Shown one piece after another: positions 43,816-51,892 of a DNA stretch of 64,000 nucleotides. Position numbers and translations under genes: made by a program. The notes under the pieces are model-generated. The model was not told the origin of the DNA. It made no database searches and saw only the letters and a program-made list of their open reading frames with translations. Positions within the stretch are counted from its first letter, which is position 1. Every line of letters starts with the position of its first letter. This stretch comes from Mesobacillus jeotgali (GTDB lineage: Bacteria > Bacillota > Bacilli > Bacillales > Cytobacillaceae), in the NCBI RefSeq assembly GCF_002874535.1, contig NZ_CP025025.1:556001-620000 (forward strand), in the 5' to 3' direction.

Positions 43816-43920
43816 TTAAGTCCATCGATTTAAGACCAGCGTGCCTTGAGATAGCAACGCAAATCTTCCTCCATGTGCTAAGCCAATGACATATTCCGAA
43901 GTCGCCGTAAAGTTTTGCAC
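43816..43920 (-). CDS. Mini-ORF, copy 2 of a tandem pair (34 residues)
   Basis: GTG start, then QNFTATSEYVIGLAHGGRF, a middle shared with copy 1 (LLSQGTLVLNR), and a WT end. The site AAGGGACTGG lies 8-9 bases upstream. Same stop-overlapping hairpin as copy 1 (in weaker form). It is the first of the two in the minus-strand transcript and lies 47 bp after a sigma-B-like -10. Units repeat every 211 bp. Confidence 0.55.
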   Translation of the reverse strand: MQNFTATSEYVIGLAHGGRFALLSQGTLVLNRWT

Positions 43921-43966
43921 TTTAACCAGTCCCTTCTAGGTTTTGTATTGGCCTTGCACTATATAT

Positions 43967-43991
43967 ATACCCGGATGAAATAACAGAAAAC
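43967..43991 (-). promoter_or_regulatory. Candidate sigma-B promoter of the tandem mini-ORFs
   Basis: Minus strand GTTTTC, 13-bp spacer, GGGTAT (consensus -10, four-base core of the -35). The remaining gap 43992-44042 has no gene. Confidence 0.55.
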
Positions 43992-44042
43992 TTAATAAAC
44001 TTGATAAAAAGTTGGTATTACAGCCAAATATTAGTAGAAGAG

Positions 44043-44070
44043 AAAAGGCAGCCGCTTATGGCTGCCTTTT
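44043..44070. terminator. Terminator after the BI-1 gene
   Basis: AAAAGGCAGCC, short loop, GGCTGCCTTTT; it faces the minus-strand gene at 44080. Confidence 0.88.
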
Positions 44071-44079
44071 GAATCATTA

Positions 44080-44715
44080 TTAATCATTGCTCGATAGTAT
44101 CCCGAAAAAGCGTAGGATATATAGGAAAAGATTGATGAAATCGAGATATAGGTTAAGAGCCATCAAAGGCACTTCTTCAGGACTCACACCATAATGCTTC
44201 ATCCTATTAAAATCAAACAACACATATCCGCTGAAAACGAGAATTCCAATGAAAGAATAAGCCATCATTCCTGTCGAGCTTAGCGGCCAGAACCAGTTGA
44301 AAATACTGACTGCAATCAGCGCCAGCAAGGCTGCCATCAGCATGCCGCCAAGGAAGCTCAGGTCACGTTTTGTCTTTGTAGCGTAAATCGCGAGACCAGT
44401 GAAAACCACTGTAGTGGCCCCGAGAGAATTAATCACGACATTGGCACCAGAAACCGCAATGTAATGGGCGATGACTGGATACATCGTCATTCCAGATATG
44501 AACGTAAATGCGTAAAGAAATGCATAGGAGATTGCTTTCTTTTTTCGTAAAAAGAACACCCCGATCAGCATCACGAGCTCAATGATGACGAGTGGAAGGA
44601 ATAGCGCTGGCGGTACGAACACTCCGGCCATTGTGCCAATGAAGGCGATTGCCAGGGAAAAAGCGAAAGTTCTCATTACCGATGGCATCATCGAGTTATC
44701 TGAGTAAGCGTACAT
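44080..44715 (-). CDS. Bax-inhibitor-1 (BI-1/YccA) family membrane protein, YetJ-like
   Basis: 211 residues with seven membrane segments and the family motifs YAFTFISGMTMYPVI and FGYVLFDFNRM-like (YVLFDFNRMKHYG). Length matches B. subtilis YetJ (about 214), a pH-sensitive calcium leak channel. Terminal LYLDFINLFLYILRFFG is typical. Confidence 0.88.
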   Translation of the reverse strand: MYAYSDNSMMPSVMRTFAFSLAIAFIGTMAGVFVPPALFLPLVIIELVMLIGVFFLRKKKAISYAFLYAFTFISGMTMYPVIAHYIAVSGANVVINSLGATTVVFTGLAIYATKTKRDLSFLGGMLMAALLALIAVSIFNWFWPLSSTGMMAYSFIGILVFSGYVLFDFNRMKHYGVSPEEVPLMALNLYLDFINLFLYILRFFGILSSND

Positions 44716-44793
44716 TAACAGGTCACCTCATAAATTTATTTGATTATGTATACGGGTGACAGGTACCGCCGGTTTCATTTAGCACCGAAAATT

Positions 44794-45162
44794 TTAGATA
44801 TGCTTTTTTTCCTTTAGAAGATCGCGAATCTCAACTAATAGTTCTTCTTTAGCATCTGGTTTTGGAGCTGCTGGTTTGGCTTCTTCTTTTTTACGATATC
44901 GGTTGATGATTCTGATGAAGAAAAATATAGCTAATGCTGTCAGGAAAAAATCCATGACAGACTGTAAGAATGCACCGTATTTTATCCCGTTGTATGTAAG
45001 TTTTGAAAAATCAGCGCCAAAAGTAGCGAACCCTATAATCGGCATGATGATGTCATCGACTAGGGAAGAAACGATTTTTCCAAACGCTGCCCCGATGATA
45101 ACCCCAACAGCGAGATCCAGCACATTGCCTTTAAAGGCGAATTTCTTGAATTCATTCCACAT
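44794..45162 (-). CDS. mscL: Large-conductance mechanosensitive channel
   Basis: 122 residues. FKKFAFKGNVLDLAVGVIIG is the MscL N-terminal/TM1 signature and FFLTALAIFFFIRIINR is TM2, with a charged C-terminal helix (EELLVEIRDLLKEKK). MscL opens on hypo-osmotic shock. Length is typical. Confidence 0.96.
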   Translation of the reverse strand: MWNEFKKFAFKGNVLDLAVGVIIGAAFGKIVSSLVDDIIMPIIGFATFGADFSKLTYNGIKYGAFLQSVMDFFLTALAIFFFIRIINRYRKKEEAKPAAPKPDAKEELLVEIRDLLKEKKHI

Positions 45163-45225
45163 TCAATTGTACCCCCTAAAACTTATATCTCTTATATTCT
45201 GCGAGATTGTGAAGCAAAAAGCAAT

Positions 45226-45257
45226 AGGGCCTGAACCCCTGAGTGGGGACAGGCCCT
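45226..45257. terminator. Hairpin between mscL and the LuxR-type gene
   Basis: AGGGCCTG with CAGGCCCT, inner CCCC/GGGG; the minus-strand T-tail is short. Confidence 0.6.
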
Positions 45258-45265
45258 AAGTGTTT

Positions 45266-46765
45266 TTACTGAATCAACCTCATCTTCAGCGCTTTGACGG
45301 CGGCATCGGTCCGGTTTTTCGCATCAAGTTTCTGGATGATGGCTGAAATGTAGTCACGTACAGTGTAGGAACTGAGATGCAGGGCTCCGGCTGCTTCATT
45401 GATGGAAGCACCTTCGGCAATCAGCTTTAGCACCTCACGTTCACGAATGGTCAGGACAGCGCGCTGGACGCCGAAAAGCTGGACTGCATCCTCATAATAC
45501 TGATTCAACAATTCACCGCCATATTGTCCGAACTTTATCAGAGCGGTGAGGGTTTGGTTGTTGACGGTAAATGATGTGTTTTCTCCACGATCAAGCAGGG
45601 CGAGACCAATTAGTTTATTTTCCGCAGGCACGTAAATTGGCAGAACAACCAATGATTTCAGACTGTAATCGTGGACGTACTTACCAGGCAGGATATCAGC
45701 TGCGTCCTCGATAAAAATAGGTTTCGAATGGCTGAAATGCTTTAGATATTTTGTCAGCAGCGGAAACTCGGCAATGCTTTCTTTGATGTGCTGCACAGAG
45801 CCTGTATTGACGTTATGGGCATGGACGCCGACACCGCTGTGCTCGCCCGGTGAGTAGATGAAAAGGGCACAGCGTGAAAACGGCAGATAATCGACCAATC
45901 CCTGGGTAATCATTTTAACGGCTTCCGATGCACTTTGAGAATGGATCAGCCGCTGCTGGAACAGAAGGGTGGCATCCTTCCATTCAAGCTCACTTTCAAG
46001 GTGATTCAGCTTCATCTGTTTCAGATACATTTTTCGAAGCGTCTCTTTTTGCTCATCTGTCACGGTGTCCGCGTTTTCCTTCACACAAATTAACAGTGTT
46101 TCAGTCAGGCAGGGAATTGTGATGATTTGTGGATGATCCTGACCAGGTGACAATAATCTGGAAAGCGCCATCGCCAGGTCTGATGTTTGATCGGCTTGAA
46201 GTCCCTCACACATGGTGACAAGCTGTTCATTCACTACAAGGTCATCGCCACAGACGACTTTACTCACTTTGCACTGCGGTTTTTCATTACGGATGACGGC
46301 AAGCCAGTTACTTGGCACAGCACGCAGACTCAACATCATCTTCAGCCATTTGTCATCCTGGGATTCCAGCTGTTGAGTGTGCAGGACCTTGTCGAGGATC
46401 TTTGTGAAAAAAACCTGCACCGCCTGATGATCCAGGAATCCTGCATTCTTTCTTTTTAAAACCTTATGAAATAAATTTTCAACTGCGCTGATCAGAAAAA
46501 TAGCGTCAAAATCATCGACGAATTCGGGATGGCGCTTTTGCCAATTAAGCACTAATAAATGGATGAAATCATTTGAAGATTTAAAGGTGGTGCGGGAAAG
46601 GTTACTGAAGCCAAAAACAATCATGCTTTCAAACTCAGCTACAAGCTCGTTTTGCCAGGCTTTCATGTCATTCTTTAGATGGGACCATTCTTTAAGAAAC
46701 GGTTTCTCGCATTCTTTTAAAAGTACTAAACCTCTAATGGCCAAGTCCTCAATCTTATGTTCCAT
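45266..46765 (-). CDS. Large GAF-LuxR transcriptional regulator
   Basis: 499 residues. A helical N-terminal region (about 1-260) of no recognised family is followed by a GAF-like domain (about 265-420; PFSRCALFIYSPGEHSGVGV, LVVLPIYVPAENKLIGLALL) and a C-terminal LuxR HTH ([20 protein letters not shown]). No receiver domain, so the GAF part likely senses a ligand. It is divergent from the DUF6230-like cluster and is the best candidate for its regulator. ATG 46765 follows GAGG. Confidence 0.82.
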   Translation of the reverse strand: MEHKIEDLAIRGLVLLKECEKPFLKEWSHLKNDMKAWQNELVAEFESMIVFGFSNLSRTTFKSSNDFIHLLVLNWQKRHPEFVDDFDAIFLISAVENLFHKVLKRKNAGFLDHQAVQVFFTKILDKVLHTQQLESQDDKWLKMMLSLRAVPSNWLAVIRNEKPQCKVSKVVCGDDLVVNEQLVTMCEGLQADQTSDLAMALSRLLSPGQDHPQIITIPCLTETLLICVKENADTVTDEQKETLRKMYLKQMKLNHLESELEWKDATLLFQQRLIHSQSASEAVKMITQGLVDYLPFSRCALFIYSPGEHSGVGVHAHNVNTGSVQHIKESIAEFPLLTKYLKHFSHSKPIFIEDAADILPGKYVHDYSLKSLVVLPIYVPAENKLIGLALLDRGENTSFTVNNQTLTALIKFGQYGGELLNQYYEDAVQLFGVQRAVLTIREREVLKLIAEGASINEAAGALHLSSYTVRDYISAIIQKLDAKNRTDAAVKALKMRLIQ

Positions 46766-46842
46766 CAAGCAACCTCACTCTCAAATTCTGGTAAAATACC
46801 ATTCGTTTAAAAATTCTGATTTTTGTCCGTCGGTTCTTTATA

Positions 46843-46860
46843 CCCCGACATTAAACGGGG
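46843..46860. promoter_or_regulatory. Inverted repeat in the divergent promoter region
   Basis: CCCCG, ACATTAAA, CGGGG: a symmetrical element between the LuxR-type gene and the exported cluster. It may be the regulator's operator; inference only. Confidence 0.35.
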
Positions 46861-46972
46861 TTAACAAGTTATTAACGATTTTTTTCGGAGTTGTAGGCTT
46901 GATTTTTCGGGGATATGTTATAAACAAGAATTAATTTTGAATTTTTAAAATACTTAAGTGGAGGTGGCTTCC

Positions 46973-47545
46973 TTGAACGGAGCTGTCATAATGGAAAGCA
47001 AGACGAATAAAAAGGTTTTTTGGGGTGCCTTGTCAGCAGGTCTTCTTGCGCTGGGGATCTTGCTGGTGTCATTCGGATTGTCAGGTGTGGCTTACGCTGT
47101 ACCGATTGCCGGTGTTGGTGACTTTTATGTTGAGTTCGATAAGCTTGAAGGAGAAGGCTACAAGTTCTATCCGAAACTTGGTGAAACGAGTAATTCAGAC
47201 GCTACGCCACAAGGAACAAATATCATTGAAAAACTGACGATCGACAATCTGCAATTATACAAGGATTTTCAGGTGGGCGGGGAATGGATCCGCGTAAAAA
47301 TCCAGGCTTCAAAGCCTGTTCAGATTTCCGGGCTGCAGCATGATGCCGGGTTAATCGAAGCGAATGCCAAGTTCCAAAACCTTGCGCTTGCAGAAAACAA
47401 CAGTACCGACTGGACAAAGCAGTTCCAGCAGACATCAAGCACCATCATTCTTGAAAATGCCAAGTTGAAGACACATTACTTATTCCAGGAAACGATCAAT
47501 ATGGCCGGCATGAAACTGACTGTGGAAAAAATCGATAAGAAATAA
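46973..47545 (+). CDS. DUF6230-like exported protein
   Basis: About 190 residues with an N-terminal hydrophobic signal or anchor (ALSAGLLALGILLVSFGLSG) and a beta-rich exported domain (VGDFYVEFDKLEGEGYKFYP, ENAKLKTHYLF). The pattern resembles DUF6230 proteins, which I know mainly from actinobacteria next to DUF6114 genes. TTG 46973 follows GGAGGTGG; ATG 46991 is an alternative. A related domain occurs in the third gene of the cluster. Confidence 0.65.
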   Translation: MNGAVIMESKTNKKVFWGALSAGLLALGILLVSFGLSGVAYAVPIAGVGDFYVEFDKLEGEGYKFYPKLGETSNSDATPQGTNIIEKLTIDNLQLYKDFQVGGEWIRVKIQASKPVQISGLQHDAGLIEANAKFQNLALAENNSTDWTKQFQQTSSTIILENAKLKTHYLFQETINMAGMKLTVEKIDKK

Positions 47546-47560
47546 TCGAGGTGATCAGCA

Positions 47561-47953
47561 ATGGTTTTTAAAAAATGGAGGCATACAAGGCCTTTTTTCG
47601 GAGCGATTTTGACAGTCTTAAGCGGACTGATGATTTTATGGGTGCCATTGAATCTTTATCTCAGCACCTTTCTGCCAGGATCAGTTGCCGTCATCGGCTT
47701 GCTGTTTGGCGGGCTGATCACGCTGATGGGACTGATGTCCTTCTTTTTGCCAAGTGCCTCTAAGGCATTGGGAATCATCGTGATTTTCCTTTCGATCCTG
47801 TCTGTCATCGGCGCTCTGGGCGGCTTCCTGTTCGGAACGGTATTTGGGATCATCGGCGGGGCACTGCTTACAGCCTGGCGCATGGTGCCTGCGGAAGAAT
47901 CAGCGGGAACACCAAGCTCCGATGTGCCGGCGCAACCTGCCAAAACGGGGTAA
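47561..47953 (+). CDS. DUF6114-like membrane protein
   Basis: 130 residues with about four membrane segments; RHTRPFFGAILTVLSGLMIL at the start and an AFGGFLFGTVFGIIGGALL-like end (GGFLFGTVFGIIGGALLTAW) fit DUF6114. Lies 15 bp after the DUF6230-like gene and 12 bp before the next. GAGGTGATC before the ATG. Confidence 0.7.
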   Translation: MVFKKWRHTRPFFGAILTVLSGLMILWVPLNLYLSTFLPGSVAVIGLLFGGLITLMGLMSFFLPSASKALGIIVIFLSILSVIGALGGFLFGTVFGIIGGALLTAWRMVPAEESAGTPSSDVPAQPAKTG

Positions 47954-47965
47954 AGGGGAGACAAT

Positions 47966-49231
47966 ATGAAGCTAGTAAAACATCGATTATTTTTAACAAT
48001 GATGTGCATTCAGCTTGCTGCATTATCCTTTTTCCCTTTTATCGAAAAAGCGGATGCAGCGGGAAACGATCCTGAGGGATTTATTATTCAGGCCGACAGG
48101 GTAGTTGGTGAAAATATGAAGGCAATGATTGTGGCGGGTGAGACATCGGGTTCATATGCCAAGCCGATGCTGAGGATTACGTACGATTCCGCACAGATTT
48201 ATGGCATGAGGCTGACCAAACAGTTCGCGACTCCAGGAGGGACTGTATCCATTACGATGAAAGCACGCGGTCCGGTTACTATAAAAGGAATGCAGGTTGA
48301 TGCCAGTGCCATTTCATTCAAGGGTGCTTGTGTCCATGCTGCAAAGGTAATCCCGAATGCCGCACTCGAAGGAGTGACGATGGTCGCCCATTCAATGAAA
48401 GCAGCCATTAGCAGCCTCGATCAGCTTAAACTGCAGACGGTAAACGGCAACGGCGGCGTCCAGAAACCAGGTACGCTGAAAATTTTACAGGACCTTGGAT
48501 CGATGCCTATTGAACAAATGAAACAGGAAATCAAGAAAATTACCTCCGGCCAGCTTCCGCTTACATGCGAAGGCGCTCCTGAGGAAGCAGAACTATCGGA
48601 GGATACAGTAGGGGAAGTGACCCAGCCAGTCGATGACTTGGTTGAAGATGTTACCGACCCGCTTGATGGAACAATCGGGAAGGTCACCGATCCTATCGAA
48701 GATACTATTGGAAATGTGACAAACCCATTAAAAGACACGGTAGGCAAGGTGACAGACCCACTTAATGATACAATCGGCAAAGTAACAGATCCACTGAAGG
48801 ATACGGTCGATAAGGTTACGGCCCCTGTGGAAGAGAATGTCGGCAAAGTAACTGAGCCTGTGAAGGGTGTCGTCGAGCAAACGACAGATACGGCGAAAAA
48901 AGTGACAGAGCCAGTGGTCGAGCCTGTGAAGGCAACAGTGGATGAAAAAGCTAAAACAACGTGCGAAAAGCTGGAGGCGGTAAATGGCGAGATCACAAAG
49001 GAGTTGGCGCTCGAAATGATCGACAAAGCGCTGGCTGAAAACAAAATGATTGATGAATTGTGCCCGGCAGACGCGACATTGACACAACAGCTTGAAGAAT
49101 GGACAGAGGGGCTGCTTGATTCACTCGGACTTTTGTCACTTCTCGGGTTGAAGCCAAGCGAAGAAGAACAGCTCAAGCAGATGAGGGAGGCCATTTTGAA
49201 AGAGCCTGATGGATCGATCATAGATTTTTAA
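47966..49231 (+). CDS. Exported DUF6230-related protein with 11-residue repeats
   Basis: 421 residues: signal peptide (about 1-32), then a domain (about 33-160) resembling the first gene of the cluster (VSITMKARGPVTIKGMQVDA here against VKIQASKPVQISGLQHDA there), a linker, seven or more 11-residue repeats of type VTDPLKDTVGK (about 218-295), and a helical C-terminal region (about 325-421). The repeat resembles LEA/apolipoprotein-type amphipathic 11-mers. Likely on the cell surface. AAGGGGAG precedes the ATG. Confidence 0.7.
   Translation: MKLVKHRLFLTMMCIQLAALSFFPFIEKADAAGNDPEGFIIQADRVVGENMKAMIVAGETSGSYAKPMLRITYDSAQIYGMRLTKQFATPGGTVSITMKARGPVTIKGMQVDASAISFKGACVHAAKVIPNAALEGVTMVAHSMKAAISSLDQLKLQTVNGNGGVQKPGTLKILQDLGSMPIEQMKQEIKKITSGQLPLTCEGAPEEAELSEDTVGEVTQPVDDLVEDVTDPLDGTIGKVTDPIEDTIGNVTNPLKDTVGKVTDPLNDTIGKVTDPLKDTVDKVTAPVEENVGKVTEPVKGVVEQTTDTAKKVTEPVVEPVKATVDEKAKTTCEKLEAVNGEITKELALEMIDKALAENKMIDELCPADATLTQQLEEWTEGLLDSLGLLSLLGLKPSEEEQLKQMREAILKEPDGSIIDF
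48617..48907 (+). repeat. 33-bp coding repeats (11-residue VTDPLxDTxGK motif)
   Basis: Successive 33-bp units encode VTDPLDGTIGK, VTDPIEDTIGN, VTNPLKDTVGK, VTDPLNDTIGK, VTDPLKDTVDK, VTAPVEENVGK and a diverged VTEPVKGVVEQ. Codons differ between units, so the array is old or under selection at protein level. Confidence 0.9.
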
Positions 49232-49245
49232 TTTTTACACAACAA

Positions 49246-49269
49246 AGGCAGAGGAATTTTCCTCTGCCT
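49246..49269. terminator. Bidirectional terminator
   Basis: AGGCAGAGGAA and TTCCTCTGCCT, short loop; between the exported cluster and acyP. Confidence 0.85.
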
Positions 49270-49271
49270 GT

Positions 49272-49544
49272 TTAATATTTTATTGCAAATGACTTATAGG
49301 TTTCGGTTTTCTCTGTTTCGTTCACTTCAATGTGATCAACAGTGGAGAAAGGGTTGCCCCTCCGGACTTCATCAGTGAACTTTTCAAGGTCAGCCCTGGA
49401 ACCTGAAGCCAGAATTTCAACGCCGCCCTCCTGAAGGTTCTTCACCCAGCCTGTAATTCCAAACTGAATCGCCTTCATTTGAGTATAATACCGATACCCC
49501 ACACCCTGAACCTCACCAGTCACAATAATTTGTAATTGGATCAA
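49272..49544 (-). CDS. acyP: Acylphosphatase
   Basis: 90 residues with both family signatures: VQGVGYRYYTQ (catalytic Arg) and GWVKNLQEGGVEI (catalytic Asn). It hydrolyses acyl phosphates such as acetyl or carbamoyl phosphate. Start ATG at 49544. The gap 49545-49824 shows no supportable gene. Confidence 0.95.
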   Translation of the reverse strand: MIQLQIIVTGEVQGVGYRYYTQMKAIQFGITGWVKNLQEGGVEILASGSRADLEKFTDEVRRGNPFSTVDHIEVNETEKTETYKSFAIKY

Positions 49545-49824
49545 GACGTCGCCCCCAGATAAACGAATAGGTTAACAATATATCTAATGTTTTATGTAAT
49601 AATTTCTTGGTAACTTCATTATAGCACAGTGTTCTGGGGTACATAAGGTGAAAAACAAGGAATGCGCCCTTTAATAAATCCTTCGTGAACGGTGCAGAAA
49701 ATCCTTATTCAAAAATATGGATCGTATCCATTGCCAAAAGTGACAGAAGCAACGATAAAGGGTAAAAGGAAAGCCGTTGCATTGCCCTAAATGGCAGAAG
49801 GAATAGCGAACTGATGGGAAGTTC

Positions 49825-49857
49825 AAAAACAGCCGAACAAAATGTCCGGCTGTTTTC
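49825..49857. terminator. Terminator after ampS
   Basis: AAAAACAGCCG and CGGCTGTTTT around an 11-base loop; faces the minus-strand aminopeptidase gene. Confidence 0.85.
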
Positions 49858-49875
49858 ATTAACAGATATACAATC

Positions 49876-51108
49876 TTACAACGCCCAGTCTCCATTACGG
49901 AACACTGGCTCAGCATTACCATCAACAGTGATGCCGTCGATGTCCATTTTATCTGAACCGATCATGAAGTCGACGTGCGTGATGCTTTCGTTCAGCCCGT
50001 TTTCAGCCAGTTCTTCTGAAGACATCGTTTTGCCGCCTTCTACGCAGAATGCATAAGCACTGCCGATTGCGAAGTGGTTTGACGCGTTTTCATCAAATAA
50101 TGTGTTGAAGAATAGCACGTTTGATTGTGAAATTGGCGAATTGAATGGTACAAGGGCAACTTCACCAAGATAGTGTGAGCCTTCATCTGTCGCCACAAGC
50201 TGCTTAAGGATTTCTTCGCCTTCTTCAGCTTCGACGCCGACGATTTTTCCATTTTCAAAAGTAAGCTTGAAGTTGTCGATGATGTTTCCGCCGTAGCTAA
50301 GTGGCTTCGTGCTTGAAACATATCCGTTCACGCCAGTTTTCAACGGTACAGAGAAGACTTCTTCAGTCGGCATGTTTGCCATGAACTCGTTGCCTTGCTC
50401 GTTCACGCTGCCAGCGCCAACCCAGATATGCTTCTCAGGAAGCTCAACTGTCAGGTCAGTACCTGGAGCTTTGTAGTGAAGCTTTTTGTAACGCTTGCTG
50501 TTCAGGTAATCAACTTTTTCATGAAGGGAAGCGTCATGATCTTTCCATGCTGCGACCGGATCTTCAGTATCCACGCGGACTGCCTTGAAGATTGCATCCC
50601 AAAGCTTCTGAACAGCTGTTTCAGCTGTGTCCTCAGGGAACACCATTTTCGCCCATCCTTCAGAAGGAACGGCAATGACAGTCCAGCTTACTTTATCTGA
50701 TTGTATGTATTTGCGATATTTAGAAAGAGCTGTTCCAGCAGCTTTCTGGAAGTTTGCAATACGCTCAGACTTTACACCTTTTAACAGGTCAGGACTTGAA
50801 GAAACGATTGACATGAATGCCGCTCCGTTTTCAGCAAGGTCTTCAACCTCGCGTGCGCGCCATTCAGGATACACGTTGAAAGCCTCATCAGGTGCAAGGT
50901 CATATTTTGTTCTGTTAACAGTGTCATCATTCCAGTTCACAACGACGTTTTTAGCGCCGGCTTCATATGCCTTTTTCACAACAACACGGACAAACTCAGC
51001 GGAATCAAGCATTGTATTGATGACAAGCGTCTGGTCCTTCTGGATGTTAACGCCAACCCTGACAGCAAGGTCTGCATATTTTTCTAAATTCGTTTTGAAA
51101 TCACTCAT
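49876..51108 (-). CDS. ampS: M29-family aminopeptidase (AmpS)
   Basis: 410 residues starting FKTNLEKYADLAVRVGVNIQ after the first residues. Family marks include the metal-binding end region (NEQGNEFMANMPTEEVFS, HFAIGSAYAFCVEGG and ESITHVDFMIGS). M29 enzymes release N-terminal amino acids with a pair of metal ions. Full length, own promoter region upstream. Confidence 0.94.
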   Translation of the reverse strand: MSDFKTNLEKYADLAVRVGVNIQKDQTLVINTMLDSAEFVRVVVKKAYEAGAKNVVVNWNDDTVNRTKYDLAPDEAFNVYPEWRAREVEDLAENGAAFMSIVSSSPDLLKGVKSERIANFQKAAGTALSKYRKYIQSDKVSWTVIAVPSEGWAKMVFPEDTAETAVQKLWDAIFKAVRVDTEDPVAAWKDHDASLHEKVDYLNSKRYKKLHYKAPGTDLTVELPEKHIWVGAGSVNEQGNEFMANMPTEEVFSVPLKTGVNGYVSSTKPLSYGGNIIDNFKLTFENGKIVGVEAEEGEEILKQLVATDEGSHYLGEVALVPFNSPISQSNVLFFNTLFDENASNHFAIGSAYAFCVEGGKTMSSEELAENGLNESITHVDFMIGSDKMDIDGITVDGNAEPVFRNGDWAL

Positions 51109-51308
51109 CTATTTCGCCCCTTTTCTGAATCTTCTTTTATATTGTAACGATTTTATAGGAAAAAAGAAACTTAAGACATTCGACTTAACTAGACATTGGA
51201 AAGGCTGCCTTTCTGTCTAAAATTGCTAGCCTATCAGACTGGCATCATAATAGAAGCCTAGGGTAAAATAGAGCGGTATACAAAAGGGGTATAGGAGGAT
51301 TTTTTTAC

Positions 51309-51704
51309 ATGAAATTCGATGTTGTCTTGTTGCGGCTTTCCGCGATTTACGCTTTCGTTGGCGCGTTCATGGGCTCGCATATGGCAGGTGCCGGGGACTA
51401 TGCAATCCGCCCGGTCCATGCGCATATTTTGGTTGTAGGCTGGCTTAGTCTGTTTGCATTCTCCAGTTACTACCGTTCCTACGCGGTGCCCAAAACTTCA
51501 AAACTAGCATCATTCCATGTTTGGACAGCGATCCTAGGAAGCTTCGGCTTGACCTTAGGCATGTGGCTTTATAACGTGAAACCATTCCCGCTGCCAGAAA
51601 CATTCACAATGGTATTCTATATCGTCGGCGGATCCACTTTGCTGCTAAGCTTCCTGCTATTTGTGTTCATGACATTCAAGTATAGCGATGCAAAGATAAA
51701 ATAA
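51309..51704 (+). CDS. Four-TM membrane protein, heme-copper-oxidase-subunit-I-like
   Basis: 131 residues with four membrane segments. RPVHAHILVVGWLSLFAFSS carries an H-x-H pair and the Gly-Trp seen in small proteins annotated as cytochrome oxidase subunit I-like. It is far too short to be an oxidase. It may bind heme; inference. AGGAGG before the ATG. Confidence 0.7.
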   Translation: MKFDVVLLRLSAIYAFVGAFMGSHMAGAGDYAIRPVHAHILVVGWLSLFAFSSYYRSYAVPKTSKLASFHVWTAILGSFGLTLGMWLYNVKPFPLPETFTMVFYIVGGSTLLLSFLLFVFMTFKYSDAKIK

Positions 51705-51708
51705 TAAA

Positions 51709-51748
51709 GAAAAATCCATGCAGAGTCGGTTTCTGCATGGATTTTTTG
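51709..51748 (+). terminator. Terminator after the four-TM gene
   Basis: AAAAATCCATGCAGA and TCTGCATGGATTTTTT. Confidence 0.92.
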
Positions 51749-51801
51749 TGTGTTTGGATTTTTTAATGGTTTTTATCATCCAATCAGCGTACTTCTAATT
51801 A

Positions 51802-51883
51802 ATATATTGGTGAAAAACTAAATATATCGACCACTTATTGCAATATATCAGCGGATTTTGAAATATATCGACCAACTCTTTAA
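51802..51883 (-). repeat. Degenerate 20/21-bp repeat (ATATATYGRYC type)
   Basis: Four units start with ATATAT at 51802, 51822, 51843 and 51863 (20, 21, 20 bp apart), with heads ATATATTGGTGA, ATATATCGACCA, ATATATCAGCGG and ATATATCGACCA. On the minus strand they read TGGTCGATATAT and related words, as in the array at 24803. Confidence 0.65.
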
Positions 51884-51892
51884 ATTCCCCGC

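Noticed and set aside
48421-49221. 266-codon antisense frame
   Set aside because: An open mirror of the Thr/Pro/Asp-rich 11-residue repeats of the sense gene; no start signal.
49690-49790. 33-codon GTG-start frame downstream of acyP on the plus strand
   Set aside because: The peptide looks plausible but there is no ribosome site, promoter or terminator.
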